Assembly: GCA_964361075.1 (NCBI GenBank)
Contig: CAYHZL010000226.1
Location: 1 to 5,357 of the forward strand
Reading direction: 5' to 3'
Length of the DNA stretch: 5,357 nt
Source of the DNA: CAYHZL01 sp964361075
GTDB lineage: Bacteria; Bacteroidota; Ignavibacteria; UBA10030; UBA8401
The translations under genes were made by a program, and so were the position numbers. Positions 1-3,890 of the stretch are shown piece by piece; the first letter of the stretch is position 1, and each line of letters starts with the position of its first letter. The notes beneath the pieces are model-generated. The model did no database searches and was not told the origin of the DNA. It saw nothing but the letters and a program-made list of their open reading frames with translations.

Positions 1-25
1 TAAAGAGTGCTACTGCAATTGTCAA
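1..25 (-). promoter_or_regulatory. Possible sigma70-type promoter facing out of the left edge
   Basis: Read on the minus strand, a perfect TTGACA box lies at 25..20. It is followed by 17 bases and then TA, where the window ends. A -10 box starting with TA would sit at exactly the standard 17-bp spacing. The box lies downstream of the terminator of the serine hydrolase gene, so a new transcription unit could begin here and run leftwards. Only two bases of the putative -10 are visible, so this is a suggestion. The -35 match is seen directly; the function is inferred. Confidence 0.4.
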
Positions 26-171
26 GTGTTCTTGCAATAAAAATACATTTTTTTTAAATTGGTTTAGTGAAAAAATAGTCGTCCCTTAAAAAGTCGTTAT
101 TTTGATTACGCCTTCCAGGATTTTGGGCGATTAAAAGATGTCCACTACTTTTCTGTCGGCGTGAAGTTCTA
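26..171. other. Gene-free stretch between terminator and left-edge promoter
   Basis: This stretch is AT-rich with several T and A runs, for example around 48-56. I see no ORF with a credible ribosome binding site or recognisable protein, and no RNA gene. The only open frame across it, on the minus strand at 54-239, runs through the hydrolase terminator hairpin and gives a basic peptide of no recognisable family. It is best read as a spacer between two transcription units. Confidence 0.5.
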
Positions 172-206
172 ATAAAAACCATCAAGGTTTTTGAAACCTT
201 GATGGT
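172..206 (-). terminator. Intrinsic terminator of the serine hydrolase gene
   Basis: A perfect 13-bp stem (178-190 with 194-206, arm ACCATCAAGGTTT, 3-nt loop 191-193) begins 10 bp after the hydrolase TAA stop. On the minus strand it is followed by TTTTTATT. This is the classic rho-independent layout. On the plus strand the same stem is followed, after CTCA, by eight T residues (211-218), so it could also stop transcription coming from the left. The stem shares its AAACCTTGA core with palindromes inside the element at 2651-2794. Confidence 0.8.
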
Positions 207-216
207 CTCATTTTTT

Positions 217-1224
217 TTATTTCGGTATCTTTCTTCCAAACTCGTTCGAGTTTGCTTTCCGCTCGAAATAATTGTATGCCAACCGTGAAATGAGCGAGAT
301 GATGCGCGAGCCGTCTTCGTCGTTCATCAGCAATTTCGTCATCACGCAAATGATGTACGGATTGTTTTCGAGATAGACAATTCCAACACCGCATCGCACG
401 CCGTCCAACTTACCACCTTTGTCAGCAACCTTCACTGTACTCGGTACGCCATTGTGCAGAGGCGTTTTCTTTTCTTTGCTCATTATTAAAATCATATCAT
501 CGCATGCCTGCTTGTTCACAAGCGTGCCGTTGTACAATTTTTCCAGCACCACTATTGCTTCGTGCGACGTGCTGATGTTCTCTCGTCCGGCGGCGGACGC
601 TTTCGTATCCATCATTACGCGCTGGAGTTTTGTTTGCGTTGCACCAAGAGATTGCAGAGACGCATTTACGTTGTTCATTCCGACGACATCAATCAGAAGA
701 TTGGTAGCCGCGTTGTCGCTTACCACCATCATGCACACGGCGTAATCGCGTAAGCTCATTGAGACTGTGTTGTCTCCAAGTTCACTCAAGATGCCTCCGC
801 CGCCAACTTTCATCGAAGGCGGTAATGTTTTCATGTCTGATAGAGAAATCTTTTTCGTAGCAGCTTGGCGGTACAGTTCTGCAAGGATGTGAATCTTTAT
901 GGAACTTGCTTGCGGAAAAATTTCATTCTCGTTGATCAAAAACTCTTCGCCGGATTTCAAATCTTTAATCGCAACGCCGACAACGCAGTCGGAAGTGTCG
1001 GCGATTGCGTGAAGGCGATTCAAGAATTTATTATGAAGCACATTGTCTGCCGCCAGCGCTGTTGCATAAACGGTGACGGCAAGGATGAAAAAGAGCACAG
1101 TGTTTTTCATGGTATGCAAGGTAAGGTTAACGGTTGTTTTTAGTGTAAGTAAAAGGAAAGGAAATGTATGACCTTCAATGCTTGGAAACCTTATTGAAAT
1201 TCCGGTCTCGAACACAGTCTGCAT
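217..1224 (-). CDS. Exported class A beta-lactamase-fold serine hydrolase lacking the omega-loop Glu
   Basis: This is a penicillin-recognising serine hydrolase of the class A beta-lactamase fold, 335 aa from the chosen start. Visible motifs are SSIK (S107 nucleophile, K110), SDN (169-171) and KGG (269-271) where KTG is usual. The omega-loop region reads RVMMDTKASAAGREN, with no Glu-x-x-x-Asn. The Glu166-equivalent position is occupied by MMD (204-206), so efficient beta-lactam deacylation is doubtful and a cell-wall peptide or other amide/ester substrate is possible. The start at 1224 was chosen for its AAGGAG, six bases upstream. An internal ATG at 1110 has no Shine-Dalgarno but gives a textbook signal peptide (MKNTVLFFILAVTVYATALA) and a 297-aa protein whose motifs fall at residues 69, 131 and 231, close to standard class A numbering. 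The protein is exported either way, probably to the periplasm. The gene lies downstream of the dipeptide epimerase and ends at a strong terminator. The family is confident; the substrate is unknown. Confidence 0.85.
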   Translation of the reverse strand: MQTVFETGISIRFPSIEGHTFPFLLLTLKTTVNLTLHTMKNTVLFFILAVTVYATALAADNVLHNKFLNRLHAIADTSDCVVGVAIKDLKSGEEFLINENEIFPQASSIKIHILAELYRQAATKKISLSDMKTLPPSMKVGGGGILSELGDNTVSMSLRDYAVCMMVVSDNAATNLLIDVVGMNNVNASLQSLGATQTKLQRVMMDTKASAAGRENISTSHEAIVVLEKLYNGTLVNKQACDDMILIMSKEKKTPLHNGVPSTVKVADKGGKLDGVRCGVGIVYLENNPYIICVMTKLLMNDEDGSRIISLISRLAYNYFERKANSNEFGRKIPK

Positions 1225-1230
1225 CGTCTT

Positions 1231-1254
1231 CTCCTTTGAACGCACTTTTGCGTT
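1231..1254 (-). promoter_or_regulatory. Strong Shine-Dalgarno of the hydrolase with a small hairpin just upstream
   Basis: On the minus strand AAGGAG (1236..1231) lies six bases before the ATG at 1224 and decides the start chosen there. Two bases upstream of it is a hairpin with 6-bp arms AACGCA/TGCGTT (1239-1244 and 1249-1254) and a 4-base loop. The hairpin leaves the Shine-Dalgarno exposed. It could stabilise the 5' end of the message, but it is short enough to be chance. Confidence 0.5.
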
Positions 1255-1355
1255 AGCAAAATATTTGAAGTGAGAATTGCGGGCTGTCTCTTCACGGCGT
1301 TGGTAATGTTGCTGCCTGCATGCCTCATCACTTGAATTGATTTCATACTTTCTTC

Positions 1356-1399
1356 AAAAAAAATACAGATCACGTCTGGGATGCTTCGACTTCGCTCAG
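1356..1399 (-). repeat. CTTCGACTTCGCTCAG-type intergenic repeat fragment followed by a U-tract
   Basis: The string CTTCGACTTCGCTCAG (1384-1399) resembles a short interspersed repeat (CTTCGACTNCGCTCAG) that I recall from intergenic regions of many unrelated bacterial genomes. It lies 15 bp after the stop of the epimerase gene. Going on along the minus strand there is a weak 4-bp stem (CAGA/TCTG, 1366-1378) and then eight T residues (from 1363 to 1356). It may serve as a leaky terminator between the epimerase and the hydrolase. The string and T-run are seen; repeat status and terminator role are inference. Confidence 0.35.
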
Positions 1400-1413
1400 C
1401 GTAACTATTACTT

Positions 1414-2571
1414 TTATTTCAACAACTTCATCACTCCTATGCCGGGGTTGTCTGTCAGCGTTACTTTGCCGTCAATGACCTTCGTTCCGTCGAACACATC
1501 GTTGCTGATGAGAAGCGCGCCGTCCAGATCTGCCCAGTCCGCCATCGGCGAAAGATGCGATGCGGCGGAAATGGCGCACGATGTCTCAGACATGCAACCG
1601 ATCATTACTTTCATTCCCAGCGAACGAGCGAGAAGAATCATTTTGTGTGCTTCCCGCATGCCTGTACTTTTCATCAATTTGATGTTGATGCCGGAGTACG
1701 CGCCGTGCGCTTTCTTCACGTCAGCCAAACGCTGCACGGCTTCATCGCCGATAATCGGCAGCGGACTGCGTTCGGTGAGCCACGCATGCTCGTCGTACGC
1801 TGTTTTCGCCATCGGCTGCTCGACAAACACGACACCTTTTTCTTTGAGCCAGTGAATCATCTCGAGCGCAAACTGCTTGTCCTTCCAACCTTGATTCACA
1901 TCCACACACAACGGATTGTCGGTTACAGAGCGAATTGTTTCGATCATTTCTTTGTCGGTATCGCGGCCCAGTTTTACTTTCAGACTTTTAAACTCCGCAG
2001 CTTCTTTCACTTTCTGCCGGACAACATCAGGCTTATCAATGCCAATCGTGTAAAATGTGTACGGCGTTTTGTCTTTCGGTAATCCCCAGATGTTGTACCA
2101 CGGCTGGTTCATAATTTTTCCGACAAGGTCGTGGAGCGCAATATCGATAGATGCTTTCGCCGCGGGATTTTCCGGCGCGAGTGCATCTACATCCGCAAGA
2201 ATTGTTTCAAGCTCAAACGGATTTTCGTACTTGCTCAAATCAATTTTCGACAGAAACGCCGCGACGCTTTCTTGCGACTCGCCGAGGTACGGCGGCATAG
2301 ACGCTTCGCCGTAACCAATAACGTCGCCGTATTCGATTTGCGTCAACATCACCGGCGTTGTTGTGCGCGAACTTGTTGCAATGGTGAAGACGTGCTTCAG
2401 TTTCAACGTGTACGGTTTGAACGTCAACTTGAGCCGCGCGGATTTTGTGTTACCGAGATATGTCTTTGCCAATGCTTCCGATGAATTGCCGGCGAACATC
2501 GCCGAGCCTGCAACAAGCGCTGATGTTTTAATGAATTCTCTTCTTTTTTGATTCATGGGTTTTTCACTCAT
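1414..2571 (-). CDS. Tat-exported dipeptide epimerase (L-Ala-D/L-Glu epimerase type, enolase superfamily)
   Basis: This protein (385 aa) is an enolase-superfamily member of the muconate-lactonizing subgroup. The acid/base lysines lie in KVK (K198, K200) and NIKLMK (K298). The Mg2+ ligands are D224 (VDVNQ), E251 (VEQP) and D276 (GDEA). The DLD motif (D348-x-D350) and the GCMSET stretch (325-330) are hallmarks of dipeptide epimerases, which interconvert L-Ala-D-Glu and L-Ala-L-Glu in murein-peptide recycling. The N-terminus is a twin-arginine signal: KRREFIK with R10-R11, a hydrophobic ALVAGSAMFAG, and a likely cut after ALA (residue 35). The enzyme is therefore exported folded, whereas E. coli YcjG is cytoplasmic and about 60 residues shorter. 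The first ATG (2571) abuts a perfect hairpin, and an alternative ATG at 2556 gives MNQKRREF and a 380-aa product. Neither has a good Shine-Dalgarno. An in-frame TAA in the hairpin loop excludes earlier starts. The exact dipeptide specificity is inferred from family. Confidence 0.9.
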   Translation of the reverse strand: MSEKPMNQKRREFIKTSALVAGSAMFAGNSSEALAKTYLGNTKSARLKLTFKPYTLKLKHVFTIATSSRTTTPVMLTQIEYGDVIGYGEASMPPYLGESQESVAAFLSKIDLSKYENPFELETILADVDALAPENPAAKASIDIALHDLVGKIMNQPWYNIWGLPKDKTPYTFYTIGIDKPDVVRQKVKEAAEFKSLKVKLGRDTDKEMIETIRSVTDNPLCVDVNQGWKDKQFALEMIHWLKEKGVVFVEQPMAKTAYDEHAWLTERSPLPIIGDEAVQRLADVKKAHGAYSGINIKLMKSTGMREAHKMILLARSLGMKVMIGCMSETSCAISAASHLSPMADWADLDGALLISNDVFDGTKVIDGKVTLTDNPGIGVMKLLK

Positions 2572-2600
2572 AAACCCGAGATCTTAAAGATCTCGGGTTT
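2572..2600. repeat. Perfect hairpin abutting the epimerase start codon
   Basis: This is an inverted repeat with 13-bp arms (2572-2584 AAACCCGAGATCT, 2588-2600 AGATCTCGGGTTT) and a TAA loop. Its base directly touches the first ATG of the epimerase on the minus strand. It has no T-run on the minus strand and only CTATTTA on the plus side, so it is a poor terminator in either direction. It occupies the place where the ribosome binding site should be. It could be a mobile palindrome or a structure that limits translation. Confidence 0.75.
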
Positions 2601-2606
2601 CTATTT

Positions 2607-2622
2607 AGGGCAGTTCTAAAAA
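2607..2622 (+). repeat. Orphan terminal-repeat-like sequence
   Basis: AGGGCAGTTCTAAAAA matches the end of the adjacent MITE-like element (AGGGCATCTCTAAAAA, 2652-2667) at 14 of 16 positions and in the same orientation. It has no inverted partner of its own nearby other than the right end of that element (2778-2793). It may be the remnant of an older or related copy, or an alternative outer end. Confidence 0.45.
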
Positions 2623-2723
2623 TACAGTTTTCATAATTCTCCATCATCTTAAGGGCATCTCTAAAAACCTTCAAGGTTTATTTTGACCAAATTTTGTGAT
2701 GTTAAAATTTTATGGTACATCAC

Positions 2724-2746
2724 AAAAATAAAAACCTTGAAGGTTT
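2724..2746 (-). terminator. Possible terminator of the T9SS-substrate/porV-like operon inside the MITE
   Basis: On the minus strand AAACCT-TCA-AGGTTT forms a 6-bp stem followed by TTATTTTTG. It lies about 65 bp downstream of the porV-like stop codon. The element's own arm may thus supply transcription termination for the operon. The stem is short and AT-flanked, and the larger fold of the element could compete with it. Confidence 0.35.
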
Positions 2747-2776
2747 CGTAATCCCGAAGGGATCCCTTCGGGACTA
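2747..2776. repeat. 30-bp palindromic insert flanked by GTTT, nested in the MITE right arm
   Basis: Its centre (2752-2773) is a perfect 22-bp palindrome with half-site TCCCGAAGGGA. The 30-bp segment is bounded by GTTT at 2743-2746 and again at 2777-2780. Deleting the segment and one GTTT makes the right arm perfectly complementary to the left arm over 29 bp (left arm 2651-2679). This indicates that the segment is an insertion into a pre-existing element, with a 4-bp target duplication. No T-run follows on either strand, so it is not a standard terminator. Confidence 0.7.
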
Positions 2777-2811
2777 GTTTTTAGAGATGCCCTTTAACTA
2801 ATAACTCTGAA

Positions 2812-3864
2812 TTAAAATCCGAGCTTAACTGAAAAAATTGAATTCGAACCGAAGTTCTTGACACTACGGTAGGCAAAATCAATTGTTATATCAACATCAC
2901 TTGCATCATAAAATAATCCAGCGCCTAGTGATGGAGTATTGAAGATACTTGTCTCACCACTGAACTGATCAGAAAATTGTGGAATAAAGGACATTCCAGC
3001 ACGACCAAACAATCGTATCGTCTCAAGTGATACACCAACTTCCCCGCCTACTTTATATTCATCTAAGTAGAGGTTGTCATTGGCAAACACACTGTTCACA
3101 TTGAAATCGAGCATGTCATCGATCTTCCGAGAATATGAAACACCAATTTCCATTAAAGAGGGAAGTTCAAAACTTGCCGCTTCACTTTTATACCGCTGCT
3201 GAGGTCTGCTGCCGTCATTTGCTGTTGCAGTACGGAGTAAACCCGAACCGTCATATTTCATTTGTGGTCCTATATTTTTAATGGCAACACCAACGGCTAA
3301 ACCGCTGATGTTTGCCACGTTGCTATATTGAACACCAAAATCTATTGCAAGTCCGTTCGCAGCTACTCGGTCTATTTGTTCGGTAATTAATTTAAACGTA
3401 GTGCCGACCGAGATGGAATTTGTGAGGGCGCGTCCGTATGATAAGCCAACAGTAACAAATGTTGGCGTAAATATCCTTCCACCATCACCGTCCGGATCGT
3501 CTGTAGTTGTTATAAGAATGTTACCAATATTTAATGACTTTACGCTTAATGCTAAAACACCAAAGCCTTCAAATGATACACCAACAGATCCATAACTCAC
3601 TCCAATGTCAGCAATATAATTCATCGAAGAGAACATCGCAGCTGCAGAATATCCCAAATGCCCGATACCCGCTGGATTCCAATGAATAGATTCCAAACCT
3701 TGAGATGTTGCAACCGTTGCACCACCCATAGCAATATCGCGAGCTCCAACTGGAATTAACAATTCAGTAGCAGCAGCAGTACCTGCACGTTTATTTTGTG
3801 CATATAAGTCTGGTGAACTCACCAAGACACATGCTATAAACATGTTTACTAATATTTTTTTCAT
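2812..3864 (-). CDS. PorV/PorQ-family outer-membrane beta-barrel protein
   Basis: The protein has 350 aa, slightly shorter than characterised PorV/LptO proteins. It has a Sec signal peptide (MKKILVNMFIACVLV..., likely cut after LYA at residue 22). The mature start carries the family signature: AATELLIPVGARDIAMGGATVA (about 31-52) and then the WNPAG motif (62-66). Alternating hydrophobic strands rich in Gly, Ser and aromatics follow, and the protein ends in KLGF, a typical barrel C-terminal strand with terminal Phe. PorV is an outer-membrane shuttle of the type IX system that hands cargo with C-terminal sorting domains to the attachment complex, while PorQ belongs to the same FadL-like fold. 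The start has AGGAGA seven bases upstream (3877..3872). The gene is 26 bp downstream of a T9SS substrate gene, so the two are probably co-transcribed and this copy may serve that cargo. Whether it is the general PorV or a dedicated paralogue cannot be told from the window. Confidence 0.85.
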   Translation of the reverse strand: MKKILVNMFIACVLVSSPDLYAQNKRAGTAAATELLIPVGARDIAMGGATVATSQGLESIHWNPAGIGHLGYSAAAMFSSMNYIADIGVSYGSVGVSFEGFGVLALSVKSLNIGNILITTTDDPDGDGGRIFTPTFVTVGLSYGRALTNSISVGTTFKLITEQIDRVAANGLAIDFGVQYSNVANISGLAVGVAIKNIGPQMKYDGSGLLRTATANDGSRPQQRYKSEAASFELPSLMEIGVSYSRKIDDMLDFNVNSVFANDNLYLDEYKVGGEVGVSLETIRLFGRAGMSFIPQFSDQFSGETSIFNTPSLGAGLFYDASDVDITIDFAYRSVKNFGSNSIFSVKLGF

Positions 3865-3871
3865 AGTATAA

Positions 3872-3877
3872 TCTCCT
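3872..3877 (-). promoter_or_regulatory. Shine-Dalgarno of the porV-like gene
   Basis: AGGAGA on the minus strand, seven bases before the ATG at 3864, fixes the start of the porV-like gene. It lies in the 26-bp gap after the upstream stop codon, which supports an operon with no separate promoter. It also shows that this organism uses Shine-Dalgarno initiation. Confidence 0.75.
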
Positions 3878-3890
3878 AGTTCAGTTTCGT

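Larger units (their letters stand above)
2651..2794. mobile_element. MITE-like palindromic element, 144 bp, no coding capacity
   Basis: The ends are perfect 18-bp inverted repeats: AAGGGCATCTCTAAAAAC (2651-2668) and its complement (2777-2794). If the outermost base is shared with the target, TTA is duplicated on both sides (2649-2651 and 2794-2796), like the short TNA duplications known for some IS5-family subgroups. Inside are a matched pair of 15-bp sequences (2665-2679 and 2732-2746, core AACCTTSAAGGTT) and a perfect 11-bp pair TTTTGTGATGT/ACATCACAAAA (2692-2702, 2717-2727) around a 14-nt AT-rich loop. The whole can fold into one long hairpin. No ORF is present, so it would depend on a transposase encoded elsewhere. 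It lies 17 bp beyond the porV-like stop codon. The structure is seen; mobility is inferred. Confidence 0.7.

Noticed and set aside
54..239. 61-aa minus-strand ORF near the left edge
   Set aside because: It runs through the hydrolase stop codon region and the terminator hairpin, has no ribosome binding site, and its basic sequence matches no family I know.
1243..1245. GTG start seven codons upstream of the chosen hydrolase start
   Set aside because: It lies upstream of the AAGGAG, inside the small hairpin, and has no ribosome binding site of its own.
419..2484. Plus-strand ORFs opposite the hydrolase and epimerase genes (for example 419-745, 1337-1855, 1555-2082, 2131-2484)
   Set aside because: They are antisense shadows of two well-supported genes, and their Cys/His/Arg-rich translations have no domain logic.
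2572..2794. Palindrome cluster as a CRISPR array
   Set aside because: The repeats differ from one another, are spaced irregularly, and lie in inverted orientation. There are no spacers of uniform length and no cas genes.
3829..3831. Cys12 of the porV-like protein as a lipoprotein site
   Set aside because: FIAC is a poor lipobox, comes too early in the hydrophobic core, and is followed by more hydrophobic residues and a better signal peptidase I site (LYA).
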